Assembly (NCBI GenBank): GCA_964425355.1
Contig: CAYRMO010000051.1
Coordinates: 1-18,824, forward strand
Origin: Litorimonas sp964425355
GTDB lineage: Bacteria; Pseudomonadota; Alphaproteobacteria; Caulobacterales; Maricaulaceae
Direction: 5' to 3'
Length of the DNA stretch: 18,824 bases
Positions 1 through 7,633 of the stretch are shown one piece after another; position 1 is the stretch's first letter; every line of letters starts with the position of its first letter. Made by a program: the position numbers and the translations under genes. The notes under the pieces are model-generated. The model was not told the origin of the DNA. It ran no database searches and worked only from the letters and a program-made list of their open reading frames with translations.

Positions 1-525
1 GTAATTTTGGGAATTCATCCTTTATTGCTGGGCTTTGTTGGCGCGATCAATTTACTCTATCAATATTGGATCCACACCGAAGCGATTGGGAAAATGCCGA
101 AATGGTTTGAGGCCGTGATGAATACGCCGTCACACCACCGCGTGCATCACGGGACTAATCCGCAATATTTGGACGCAAATTACGCTGGGATTTTCATTGT
201 CTGGGACAAGCTATTTGGGAGTTTTGTGCCTGAAAGATCAGATATAAAAATAGAATATGGCTTGGTCAAAAATATTGAAACGCATAATCCCATCCGAATT
301 GCCTTTGCCGAGATGCTCGGGGCAATCAAAGATGTTATAGGCCCGAACCGATCCTTAGTCTCGAGACTGAAATATCTATTCGCCCCGCCTGGCTATTCAC
401 ATGACGGGTCGAGACAATCTTCTGAAGATATCAAATTGGACTATGTCCGCGCAAACCCAGAACAATCAGGTCAGCCAGGCCTCCCTAGCCTAGACCATGA
501 AATAGGGCCCGCTGTTTCAAATTAA
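1..525 (+). CDS. Sterol desaturase / fatty acid hydroxylase family protein, 3' part only
   Basis: The reading frame is open from base 1 with no start in the window, so the N-terminus lies to the left. The visible part carries the last histidine cluster of the integral-membrane di-iron hydroxylase superfamily (HHRVHHG at about bases 130-150), preceded by an HTE motif and followed by the typical NYAG and WDKLFGSF segments. In this family the histidines hold two irons that use O2 to hydroxylate or desaturate a lipid. A non-conserved tail of about 100 residues follows, rich in charged residues, and stops at TAA 523-525. That tail overlaps the end of the convergent phosphatase gene by 41 bp. Family assignment is secure from the motifs; the lipid substrate cannot be told. 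Confidence 0.85.
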   Translation, partial: VILGIHPLLLGFVGAINLLYQYWIHTEAIGKMPKWFEAVMNTPSHHRVHHGTNPQYLDANYAGIFIVWDKLFGSFVPERSDIKIEYGLVKNIETHNPIRIAFAEMLGAIKDVIGPNRSLVSRLKYLFAPPGYSHDGSRQSSEDIKLDYVRANPEQSGQPGLPSLDHEIGPAVSN

Positions 526-2203
526 GTCCACGGGGTGATTTGACTTTGATTGTATCACCCGATTTTTTTAGCTTAAAGCGAGCCGTCTCAAAGGCTTCAT
601 AGTCCCGCGAGGAAACGGTACTCACAGCAATCATCCGAACCTTGGCAGATTTGTTTGAGAGCGTCAGATCAATAAACCCATTTTCCAGAGCATTATAATA
701 ACGCGCATCTGGATTTTCTTTCGTCAGGAGGAGGTTATGTTCGGCTGTTGCATCGCCCATATAGGCCGTCAAAGTATTGGACGATACAGAGGACGTCACA
801 AGCTCCATCCCAACTTTAGTGCCGGCTTCAGAGGTTAGCTCATTAACCCAATATTCATGGGCATCGCCCGTCAGCACCAACATATCATTCACCCCAGCAT
901 CATTCAGGGCTTTATAAAAGTTTTCGCGTGCGACGGGATAGCCGTCCCAACTATCGGGATAGACCGGCATATTATATTTGGAGAGCGTCACGAAATCCCT
1001 CACTTCGGGCCAAAAGCCCTCAATTTGAGTGATGACGTCTTCGGAAATATAAGGCGTGAAATCAGGCGTCAGCAAACGCCCCATAATCACCTGATTGGCC
1101 AGTAATCGCCAAGGCTTTCCTGCTTCCTTGGAGCTTTTCAAAGCCTCAACAATAAAATCCTGTTGATCCTGCCCGAACATCTCACGGCTTGGATCGTATA
1201 ATTTCTCAGCTTTGAATTTTTCCGCACCGCCAGGCACGTCAATCTCGGCGATATGCTTTTCTAAAATAAAAGGCTCTGCCCGCGCGGTCAGACGCGTTTC
1301 AACACAGGTCAGACTGGCCAGGTTTCCAAACTCGAAATTCCGGTAAATCGCCTCGCGCACCCGTCCCGCTATGGGTTCTCGAATGGGCATCCACTCATAA
1401 TAAGCTCGCAGGGCGGCTTGTCGGCGGGCGTCCCAATCCCCTTCTGAAGGCTGATGGTTCTCCGCGCCATGTTTCCAACTATCATTGCTAGACTCATGAT
1501 CATCCCAAACCGCAATCAGCGGCATTTGCGCGGTCACAGATTGAAGCGCAGCATCAGAGCGATATTGCGCATGTCGGAGACGGTAATCCGACAGATCGAC
1601 AATTTCATGGGCAGGTTCATGCACGCGGTCTGAAATAGCAGGCTCATCCGCAGCGCCATATTCATAATAATAATCGCCCAAATGAATTAGCGCATCATAG
1701 GGGTTCGCCGATGCGCGTTCCGCAATGGCATCATATGTATTGAAATAGCCGTGTTGCCAATTCGAACAGGACACAATGGCGAAATGCAAATTCGAAACAT
1801 CATTATCCGCTAAGGTCTTGGTTCGACCAGTCGGCGATATCGTCTCACCTAATCGGAAGCGGTAATAATAGACCGTATTTGGCAAAAGGCCACGGGCTTC
1901 AATTTTGGCCGTATAGTCCCGGACAGAAGATGTCGTGACCTGGCCAGTATGCAATGGCGTTTCAAAACCCGGCTCTGTCCCCATTTCCCAAATAATGTCT
2001 ACGGGGCCGGTTTGATCGGGGGTGATACGGGTCCAAAGTATGATCGAATCTGTGGCCGGGTCACCCGAGGCGACGCCATGCGCAAATTGACCCGTAAAGG
2101 CTTGGCTATCATTCCGGCCATTTACGCTTGGGCGTGAACAGGCCGCTAGGCTTGCCCCTGCTCCCAGGCCTAAAAGGCCACGTCGTGTCAAACCGTTTTC
2201 CAT
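485..2203 (-). CDS. phoD: Alkaline phosphatase D family protein, Tat-exported lipoprotein
   Basis: This is a 572-residue PhoD-type metallophosphoesterase, expected to release phosphate from phosphodi- or monoesters outside the cytoplasm. The N-terminus has a twin-arginine signal (TRRGLLGLG at residues 6-14) ending in a lipobox LAAC at 19-22, so a Tat-exported lipoprotein is likely. An Fn3-like N-terminal domain (about 35-130) precedes the metal-binding blocks VSCSN (144-148), HLGDYYYEYG (174-183), VWDDHESSND (232-241) and LTGDAHEYW (444-452), the expected PhoD order. The length is normal for the family. A purine-rich AGGTGG sits directly before the ATG. The 2204-2325 leader holds an inverted repeat and phased TGTAAC repeats, suggesting phosphate control (inference). 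The 3' end overlaps the convergent hydroxylase gene. Confidence 0.93.
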   Translation of the reverse strand: MENGLTRRGLLGLGAGASLAACSRPSVNGRNDSQAFTGQFAHGVASGDPATDSIILWTRITPDQTGPVDIIWEMGTEPGFETPLHTGQVTTSSVRDYTAKIEARGLLPNTVYYYRFRLGETISPTGRTKTLADNDVSNLHFAIVSCSNWQHGYFNTYDAIAERASANPYDALIHLGDYYYEYGAADEPAISDRVHEPAHEIVDLSDYRLRHAQYRSDAALQSVTAQMPLIAVWDDHESSNDSWKHGAENHQPSEGDWDARRQAALRAYYEWMPIREPIAGRVREAIYRNFEFGNLASLTCVETRLTARAEPFILEKHIAEIDVPGGAEKFKAEKLYDPSREMFGQDQQDFIVEALKSSKEAGKPWRLLANQVIMGRLLTPDFTPYISEDVITQIEGFWPEVRDFVTLSKYNMPVYPDSWDGYPVARENFYKALNDAGVNDMLVLTGDAHEYWVNELTSEAGTKVGMELVTSSVSSNTLTAYMGDATAEHNLLLTKENPDARYYNALENGFIDLTLSNKSAKVRMIAVSTVSSRDYEAFETARFKLKKSGDTIKVKSPRGLNLKQRALFHGLG

Positions 2204-2239
2204 CCACCTGCCCTAATATGCGGTGCCCCTAAAACCAAG

Positions 2240-2267
2240 TCTAATGCGCTATCGATTGCGCATTAGA
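2240..2267. repeat. Perfect 10-bp inverted repeat between the mutase gene and phoD
   Basis: TCTAATGCGC (2240-2249) and GCGCATTAGA (2258-2267) are exact reverse complements around an 8-base centre. The site lies downstream of the mutase stop and 37 bp upstream of the phoD start. On the minus strand it is followed by CTTGGTTTTA, a poor U-tract, so it may be a weak terminator for the mutase transcript or an operator for phoD. The sequence alone does not decide. Confidence 0.6.
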
Positions 2268-2273
2268 TCGAAA

Positions 2274-2304
2274 CTGTAACATGATTGTAACAGGTGTTTG
2301 TAAA
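2274..2304. promoter_or_regulatory. Phased TGTAAC repeats, candidate Pho-box-like site upstream of phoD
   Basis: CTGTAAC (2274-2280) and TTGTAAC (2285-2291) are spaced by 11 bp, one helical turn. A third related unit, TTGTAAA, is at 2298-2304. PhoB-type response regulators bind 11-bp direct repeats, classically CTGTCAT, and the adjacent gene is a PhoD phosphatase. However, the CTGT-like orientation is on the strand opposite to phoD, and the match to the classical consensus is partial. The repeats are seen; the assignment is an inference. Confidence 0.35.
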
Positions 2305-2325
2305 GTGACTTAACAAAGGACCCGT

Positions 2326-3846
2326 TTAGATTTTCTGATCAAATTCGCCAACTTCGTCATATTGAGCCAAGCGGCGTTCAATTTCTCGGAACATGCCGAT
2401 CATATTCTCTTCAGATGTCGGACTCTCGACAACCACCACCAGGTTAGGCGTGTTTGAACTGGCCCGCATCAGTCCCCAAGTCCCATCCTCGAGGGTCAGG
2501 CGCACACCATTGACTGTATTCACGTCGACAATATTTTGACCCAAAATGGTTTTGCCCGCATCGGCATCGGCTTGTGCCTCAGCAATGATACGGTCCACGA
2601 CACCGTATTTTTCTTCGTCTGCGCAATAAGGTGACATGGTTGGACTGCCCCAGGTTTTCGGCAGGGCTTCGCGAAGATCGCTCATTTTCTTGTCCGGATT
2701 ACGGTCTAGCATTTGTAAAATCGCAATGGCTGAGACAAGCCCGTCATCATAGCCACGACCAATCGGGTCGCTAAAGAAATAATGGCCTGATTTTTCAAAC
2801 CCGACAAGCGCGCCGAGATCGTGGACGCGACGCTTAATATAGGAATGCCCTGTTTTGTAATAATCGGTCTTCGCGCCATTTTTCTGCAAAACCGGATCGG
2901 TATTGAACAAGCCTGTTGATTTCACATCGACGACAAATTGTGCATCCGGGTAAATCTCAGAAAGATCCCGCGCGAGCATCACACCGACCTTATCGGCAAA
3001 AATTTCTTCACCCGTATCGTCAACGACACCGCAACGATCCCCGTCCCCGTCAAAACCCAATGCAACTTCGGCCTTATTCTCAAGACACGCATCCCGCATG
3101 GCGTGAAGCATTTCCATGGCTTCAGGGTTTGGATTATAATTTGGGAAACTCCAATCCAGGTCACATTCAACCGGCACGACATCCGCACCGACTCGCGTTA
3201 GAATTTCTTCGGCAAAGGCACCCGCTGTTCCGTTCCCACACGCCGCAACGACACGAATAGGACGTGAGAGTTTCACATCCCCAACAACATCATTGATATA
3301 GGCCTCTCTGACGCCGTCAACATAGCGGTAGCTTCCGCCTTCACGGACGACAGATTCATTGTTCAAGACAATCTCTTTGAGGCGGGACATTTCATCCGGT
3401 CCAAAGGTTAGCGGGGCTTCGACCCCCATTTTCACACCCGACCACCCATTTGAGTTATGAGAGGCCGTCACCATAGCGACGCCCGCACAGTCTAAGTGAA
3501 ATTGTGCAAAATAGGCCATAGGCGAAATGGCCAACCCAATATCATGTACATTTATGCCGGCGTTCATTAGCCCGGCAATCAAACTCATTTTGATGCCAAG
3601 CGAATAATGCCGGAAGTCGTGACCGACTGCGATATTTGGATCGACACCGCGCTCATGCATAAGCGTGCCCAGACCTTCGCCCAAAGCCCGCACGCCATAG
3701 AGATTTAGCTCAGATGGCTTTTCTTCCGATGGCAGTCCAAACCACCAACGCGCATCATATTCACGAAAGCCTGTTGGCTTGACGAGAGGCAAAGTCTCAA
3801 ATTCCAGCGTGTTTGCGGAAATAGACGGGAGAGGTTTACGCGACAT
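2326..3846 (-). CDS. Phosphomannomutase/phosphoglucomutase (alpha-D-phosphohexomutase)
   Basis: This 506-residue enzyme of the AlgC/ManB/PgmB-like class interconverts hexose-6-phosphate and hexose-1-phosphate, the step that feeds sugar-nucleotide synthesis for surface polysaccharides. It shows the family hallmarks in order: TASHN (127-131) with the phosphoserine S129, the magnesium loop DGDGDR (266-271), and the sugar-binding loop EKSGH (351-355) followed by GYDDG. The C-terminal domain carries the phosphate-binding RASSNTPN segment. Length is near the family norm. It lies 32 bp downstream of the glycosyltransferase in the same direction, so co-transcription is likely. Whether mannose or glucose phosphate is preferred cannot be read from the sequence, so no gene symbol is given. 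Confidence 0.93.
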   Translation of the reverse strand: MSRKPLPSISANTLEFETLPLVKPTGFREYDARWWFGLPSEEKPSELNLYGVRALGEGLGTLMHERGVDPNIAVGHDFRHYSLGIKMSLIAGLMNAGINVHDIGLAISPMAYFAQFHLDCAGVAMVTASHNSNGWSGVKMGVEAPLTFGPDEMSRLKEIVLNNESVVREGGSYRYVDGVREAYINDVVGDVKLSRPIRVVAACGNGTAGAFAEEILTRVGADVVPVECDLDWSFPNYNPNPEAMEMLHAMRDACLENKAEVALGFDGDGDRCGVVDDTGEEIFADKVGVMLARDLSEIYPDAQFVVDVKSTGLFNTDPVLQKNGAKTDYYKTGHSYIKRRVHDLGALVGFEKSGHYFFSDPIGRGYDDGLVSAIAILQMLDRNPDKKMSDLREALPKTWGSPTMSPYCADEEKYGVVDRIIAEAQADADAGKTILGQNIVDVNTVNGVRLTLEDGTWGLMRASSNTPNLVVVVESPTSEENMIGMFREIERRLAQYDEVGEFDQKI

Positions 3847-3878
3847 TTTATGCTGACTCCGATTGATAGGATGAGGCT

Positions 3879-4910
3879 CTAACTTAAGCCCTCAGATGAT
3901 GAGTTTGTAAGTGCGTCTATAGCATTTGTCTTAACAATGTCTCGCCGGATTACCTTTCTCGGATCCCATCCAAAGGCTTTTAAAAGCGTAAGACATGAAA
4001 CCTGTCTTTTAAGGCGCGGCGTGTTTGTTTTTGGACGGGTAAAAAAGCCCGCCCATGTTCCGCGCCAAGTCGGCTTAAACCGTCCCGTTCGGACATAGCT
4101 CCAAAGTAATAAGGCCAGACAGGTCGCGATATGGGGCAGAATTAAAAGCGGCAAGAGAGGCCTTGGCGTGTTTTTAAAAAAGGTCCAAATCCGGTTCCTT
4201 ACACCGTGATAAACCGCAAAGTCTGAGGCGCGGCCCGCAATGCCAGAACTGACATGGTCAATCTTAGCCTCAGCACTTTGGACGCAGACATAGCCTGCAC
4301 GCCTCATCCGGTAAGCCAAATCGACATCCTCGTGGTAGCAGAAAAAAGCTTCGTCAAATCCGCCTAGTTCAAGAAATATTTCCCGGCGGTAAAACGCACC
4401 TGCCCCGCAAGGCCCAAAGGCTTCACGTGTCACAATGGGCGCAACGGGATGTAAGTGCCCGGCACGCCAAGCCAGGCCAAAAGCGTGATATTCATCCCCA
4501 AGCCCATCAAAAAGCTCAGGACTATCTGCCATATATTGGGTGCTTCCAATCATAGCTGTATTGGGAAGCCTGTCTTGGGCAGCAAGGCCTGTTTCAAGCC
4601 AGTCAGGGTGAGCAAAGGCGTCGGGGTTCAAAAGAGCCAACCAATCAGACTTTGCCAGACGCGCCGCATGATTATTGGCGGCCGCAAAGCCAAGGTTTTC
4701 GTCCATTTTCAGGATTTTAAAACGTGGGTCTAGCTCAGGCAGGGTTGCGAGCGATCCGTCACTTGACCCATTATCGACGATGAAACATTCGAAATCTGCT
4801 AAGCTCTGTTTCACAACAGACTCGACGCAAGGCGCGATATAGTCGCCTGCATTATAGTTGACGATGATGACGGAGACGGTAGGAATGTTGTGGGATCCGA
4901 TGATTTCGAT
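3879..4910 (-). CDS. Family 2 glycosyltransferase with non-canonical start
   Basis: This is a GT2 (GT-A fold) glycosyltransferase resembling rhamnosyltransferases of surface-polysaccharide clusters. Counting from codon 4910-4908, conserved blocks are VSVIIVNYN (12-20), FIVDNGSSDGS, a NLGFAAANN segment, LLNPDA (the metal-binding DxD-like region), GPCGAGAFYRREIF and a GGFDEAFFCYHEDVDLAYR acceptor/base motif. A hydrophobic segment near the C-terminus (LLPLLILPHIATCLALLLW) suggests membrane association. The first ATG/GTG/TTG in frame is GTG 4814-4812, but it lies inside the conserved N-terminal fold: 32 recognisable codons precede it. An AAGAGG sequence 7 bases before ATC 4910-4908 suggests initiation there; ATT 4886-4884 is another option. 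A sequencing error or recent loss of ATG would look the same. The gene begins 11 bp after the methyltransferase stop. Family call is firm; the start is uncertain. Confidence 0.82.
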   Translation of the reverse strand: MEIIGSHNIPTVSVIIVNYNAGDYIAPCVESVVKQSLADFECFIVDNGSSDGSLATLPELDPRFKILKMDENLGFAAANNHAARLAKSDWLALLNPDAFAHPDWLETGLAAQDRLPNTAMIGSTQYMADSPELFDGLGDEYHAFGLAWRAGHLHPVAPIVTREAFGPCGAGAFYRREIFLELGGFDEAFFCYHEDVDLAYRMRRAGYVCVQSAEAKIDHVSSGIAGRASDFAVYHGVRNRIWTFFKNTPRPLLPLLILPHIATCLALLLWSYVRTGRFKPTWRGTWAGFFTRPKTNTPRLKRQVSCLTLLKAFGWDPRKVIRRDIVKTNAIDALTNSSSEGLS

Positions 4911-4921
4911 TTGGGAGCCTC

Positions 4922-5923
4922 TTATCGCAAGGATTTGAAACTGTCACCCTTTGTCACACGTCCTGCCTGACGAAACCAGAAACTTCCCCCACCGGGAGGT
5001 ATTTTATTCCCCATAAGCTCTAACCCTTCGGCTTTGAGAACGCGCTTACAAACCCTTGAGGAAAACAAGGTTTCCACTCGCGGGTTTTCTAAAAGATATG
5101 CCATCAGGAGATACATTTCAGTCCAATGAATACGTTTCTCCGTGGCTCTCTCTGCAGACATTGCAAAAGGACGGCTAATATCATGGACGTGAATATATAG
5201 ATCCTGGCTCAAGCTCGGCAGGAGTTTGAGGTAAATCCAGAGACAATCTGACCCCAATTTAACCGTATGGGTGGAATCAATCATAATAATATCGCCATCC
5301 TCAAACAGGGCGTCAAATTCTGTGGTCGGAAAATCCTGTATAGGGCGCTTGATAAGATCTATATCCGTAAGGTTCTCTTCCAGCCATTTCGGTGGGTAGG
5401 GTTCAATACATGTCAGTCGACCTTTGCCATTCGCCTTTAAGGCTGCGGCTGCGATGAAACTTGAAAACCCTGATCCGATTTCGACGACATTTTCGGGTCT
5501 ATAGCGCCGGATATAACACCAATAGGCCATCGCGTCACATTTGTTGAAGGCAGGGTTATTCCAAAAATACTGGGTTGGATTTATAGAATCGCCCGTGAGA
5601 GGTGGATCAAAATCAGCACCATAAGGTGTTAGTGTTTTAATCTCTGCACGAAAACGATCCAAATCAAACAGGTTGTCGGTCCACCAAACACCCTGATCCG
5701 AATGGGCTGGATCATGTTCGAAACTCGTTTCAATATCCTTCAAGCTTGGCAATTGAGAATAAAAACGATTGGGCTCAGTCATAACGCCTCTATCCTGCAA
5801 TACTCGCTGCGCAGGCAGGTCCCACATATATTTTTTTGCTAGACGGGTTAGTTGATTCAACTCTTTGTGACGAATATCGACCTCGGCTTTCGACGTTGGT
5901 GAGTTTTTCATATGCCCGCTCAT
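4922..5923 (-). CDS. Class I SAM-dependent methyltransferase
   Basis: The 333-residue protein has a Rossmann methyltransferase core. Motif I is VVEIGSGFSS (146-155), the acidic end of beta 2 is CIEPYP (172-177), and IMIDSTHTVK (213-222) plus HVHDI (245-249) match the Methyltransf_24/cephalosporin hydroxylase-like group often found in polysaccharide clusters. The N-terminal 130 residues are not recognised. It is the first gene of a minus-strand run with the glycosyltransferase and hexose phosphomutase, so a sugar or glycan-linked substrate is plausible (inference). Two starts are possible, ATG 5923 and ATG 5911 (four residues shorter); neither has a clear Shine-Dalgarno sequence. It is divergent from ahcY, whose product clears the SAH that such enzymes release. 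Confidence 0.82.
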   Translation of the reverse strand: MSGHMKNSPTSKAEVDIRHKELNQLTRLAKKYMWDLPAQRVLQDRGVMTEPNRFYSQLPSLKDIETSFEHDPAHSDQGVWWTDNLFDLDRFRAEIKTLTPYGADFDPPLTGDSINPTQYFWNNPAFNKCDAMAYWCYIRRYRPENVVEIGSGFSSFIAAAALKANGKGRLTCIEPYPPKWLEENLTDIDLIKRPIQDFPTTEFDALFEDGDIIMIDSTHTVKLGSDCLWIYLKLLPSLSQDLYIHVHDISRPFAMSAERATEKRIHWTEMYLLMAYLLENPRVETLFSSRVCKRVLKAEGLELMGNKIPPGGGSFWFRQAGRVTKGDSFKSLR

Positions 5924-5992
5924 TAAGTGTTCTTTGGAGGACAGCGTTAGGAATTGAGCGAGATGCCGTCAATAAATTCAATTTTTAAATGG

Positions 5993-6016
5993 CGATATAA
6001 AGAAATCGTTATATCG
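5993..6016. promoter_or_regulatory. 8-bp palindrome upstream of ahcY, candidate operator
   Basis: CGATATAA (5993-6000) and TTATATCG (6009-6016) form a perfect inverted repeat with an 8-base centre in the 185-bp divergent region between the methyltransferase and ahcY. It ends one base before a TTGACG -35-like hexamer at 6018-6023. The position and symmetry fit a dimeric regulator. In Proteobacteria the ArsR-family repressor SahR is known to control ahcY and metK in some lineages, but I cannot verify that this is its motif. Confidence 0.4.
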
Positions 6017-6017
6017 G

Positions 6018-6046
6018 TTGACGAGATGCAATAACCCATCTATGGG
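6018..6046 (+). promoter_or_regulatory. ahcY: Possible sigma-70-type promoter of ahcY
   Basis: TTGACG (6018-6023) matches the -35 consensus at five of six bases. TATGGG (6041-6046) lies 17 bp downstream as a weak -10. A start of transcription near 6053 would give a leader of about 55 bases containing the hairpin at 6064-6087. Confidence 0.3.
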
Positions 6047-6063
6047 ACGCCCAAATTTGGACA

Positions 6064-6087
6064 GGCCCTTTCAACGGTGAAACGGCC
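6064..6087 (+). other. Hairpin in the ahcY leader
   Basis: GGCC (6064-6067) pairs with GGCC (6084-6087) and TTTC (6069-6072) with GAAA (6079-6082), with one C-C mismatch and a six-base loop AACGGT. It ends six bases before the AGGA (6094-6097) that probably serves as ribosome binding site. It could influence translation. It does not match any SAH or SAM riboswitch that I can recall. Confidence 0.35.
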
Positions 6088-6108
6088 CGATACAGGATAA
6101 ACAGTCTC

Positions 6109-7518
6109 ATGAGTGAACACGATTACGCCGTTAAAGATATCTCCCTTGCAGAGTTCGGTCGCAAGGAACTTGATATTGCTGAAACAGAAATGCCAGGTCT
6201 TATGGCCCTGCGCGAAGAATTTGGCGAAGAAAAACCCCTTAAAGGTGCGCGCGTTGTAGGCTCGCTCCATATGACAATCCAAACCGCCGTTTTGATTGAA
6301 ACCCTCACGGCCTTAGGCGCAGATGTCCGTTGGGCCTCTTGTAATATTTTCTCAACCCAAGACCATGCTGCCTCAGCCATTGCGGCAGCTGGTATTCCTG
6401 TCTTCGCGGTTAAAGGACAAACGCTCGAAGAACATTGGGATTACCTCGACAAATCCTTCGCTTTCCCAGAAGGTGCAAACATCATTCTTGATGACGGCGG
6501 AGATGCCACACTTTACGTGCTTCTGGGTGCGCGTGTTGAAGCCGGCGAAACCCACCTCATCGAAGGTGAGCCCGGATCAGAAGAAGAAGAAGTGATTTTT
6601 GCGCAAATCAAAAAGCGTATGGCGGAAACGCCAGGCTGGTTCACAAAAACAAAAAATGACATTGTTGGCGTTTCCGAAGAAACAACAACAGGGGTTCACC
6701 GCCTGTATCAATTACAAGAAGATGGTCTTCTTCCTTTCCCAGCCATCAATGTGAACGACTCGGTTACGAAGTCAAAATTTGACAATAAATATGGCTGTAA
6801 AGAATCCCTTGTTGACGGCATTCGCCGCGCAACAGACACAATGATGGCCGGTAAGACAGCCGTTGTTCTCGGGTATGGCGACGTCGGTAAAGGCTCAGCC
6901 GCCTCTCTTCGTGGGGCTGGCGCGCGTGTCAAAGTTACTGAAGTTGATCCTATTTGTGCGCTTCAAGCCGCCATGGACGGATTTGAAGTCACAACTTTGG
7001 AAGACACAGTCTCAGATGCTGATATCTTTATCACGACAACTGGCAATAAAGACGTCATCCGCATCGAACATATGCGCGATATGAAAGACATGGCCATCGT
7101 TGGAAATATTGGTCACTTTGACAATGAGATCCAAGTTGCGGCCCTCAAAAATCACGAATGGACCAACATCAAAGACCAAGTTGATATGGTTACCTTCCCT
7201 GCTGGCAATCGCATGATCCTTTTATCTGAAGGTCGTCTTTTGAACTTGGGCAATGCAACAGGTCATCCGTCCTTCGTGATGTCTGCGTCCTTTACGAACC
7301 AAGTTCTAGCACAAATCGAACTTTGGAATGACTCAAAGGCGTCTAGTAAGAAATATGAAAATGAAGTCTATATGTTGCCAAAACATCTAGATGAAAAAGT
7401 CGCCCGTCTTCATCTCGAGAAAATCGGTGTCAAGCTGACCGAGATGACAAAAGAACAAGCCGAATATATCGGTGTGAAAGCCGAAGGCCCATATAAGCCT
7501 GAGCATTACCGCTATTAA
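6109..7518 (+). CDS. ahcY: Adenosylhomocysteinase (S-adenosyl-L-homocysteine hydrolase)
   Basis: The 469-residue enzyme reversibly splits S-adenosylhomocysteine to adenosine and homocysteine in the cytoplasm, removing the product inhibitor of methyltransferases. Visible features are HMTIQTA (54-60), the substrate-binding stretch NVNDSVTKSKFDN (214-226), the NAD+ loop GYGDVGKG (255-262), GNIGHFDNEI in the second half and the C-terminal HYRY tail that completes the neighbouring active site. Length equals the usual proteobacterial form, including its insert of about 40 residues. ATG 6109 is supported by AGGA 11 bases upstream and by alignment of the N-terminus with the family. metK follows 115 bp downstream in the same direction, so both halves of the SAM cycle lie together. 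A palindrome and a leader hairpin precede the gene. Confidence 0.98.
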   Translation: MSEHDYAVKDISLAEFGRKELDIAETEMPGLMALREEFGEEKPLKGARVVGSLHMTIQTAVLIETLTALGADVRWASCNIFSTQDHAASAIAAAGIPVFAVKGQTLEEHWDYLDKSFAFPEGANIILDDGGDATLYVLLGARVEAGETHLIEGEPGSEEEEVIFAQIKKRMAETPGWFTKTKNDIVGVSEETTTGVHRLYQLQEDGLLPFPAINVNDSVTKSKFDNKYGCKESLVDGIRRATDTMMAGKTAVVLGYGDVGKGSAASLRGAGARVKVTEVDPICALQAAMDGFEVTTLEDTVSDADIFITTTGNKDVIRIEHMRDMKDMAIVGNIGHFDNEIQVAALKNHEWTNIKDQVDMVTFPAGNRMILLSEGRLLNLGNATGHPSFVMSASFTNQVLAQIELWNDSKASSKKYENEVYMLPKHLDEKVARLHLEKIGVKLTEMTKEQAEYIGVKAEGPYKPEHYRY

Positions 7519-7525
7519 TTTAATC

Positions 7526-7548
7526 GGCGGTCCAAATGGTCCGCCTTT
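7526..7548 (+). other. Hairpin between ahcY and metK
   Basis: GGCGG (7526-7530) pairs with CCGCC (7541-7545), and CC with GG inside, around an AAAT loop, followed by only three T. It lies 8 bases after the ahcY stop. It could be a weak terminator or 3'-end stabilising stem that allows partial readthrough to metK. Confidence 0.4.
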
Positions 7549-7633
7549 CGCCCATGTCGGGCCCCTAATGACCATAAAGTTTCCCGTTAAAAACCCGGGT
7601 TGCCGCCACCTCTTGAAATTCTGGAGATCATAA

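Noticed and set aside
4902..4940. Programmed -1 frameshift joining the methyltransferase and glycosyltransferase
   Set aside because: No standard slippery heptamer precedes the methyltransferase stop, and a ribosome-binding-like AAGAGG follows it, so separate initiation is more likely.
5790..5981. 63-codon minus-strand ORF overlapping the start of the methyltransferase
   Set aside because: Most of it is out of frame with a well-supported protein, and its sequence has no domain or signal.
5924..6108. SAH riboswitch before ahcY
   Set aside because: The hairpin present is too short and the conserved core of the known SAH class is not visible.
6040..6282. 80-codon minus-strand ORF across the ahcY start
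   Set aside because: It lies opposite the conserved AhcY N-terminus and its own leader region and has no recognisable fold, so it is a shadow frame.
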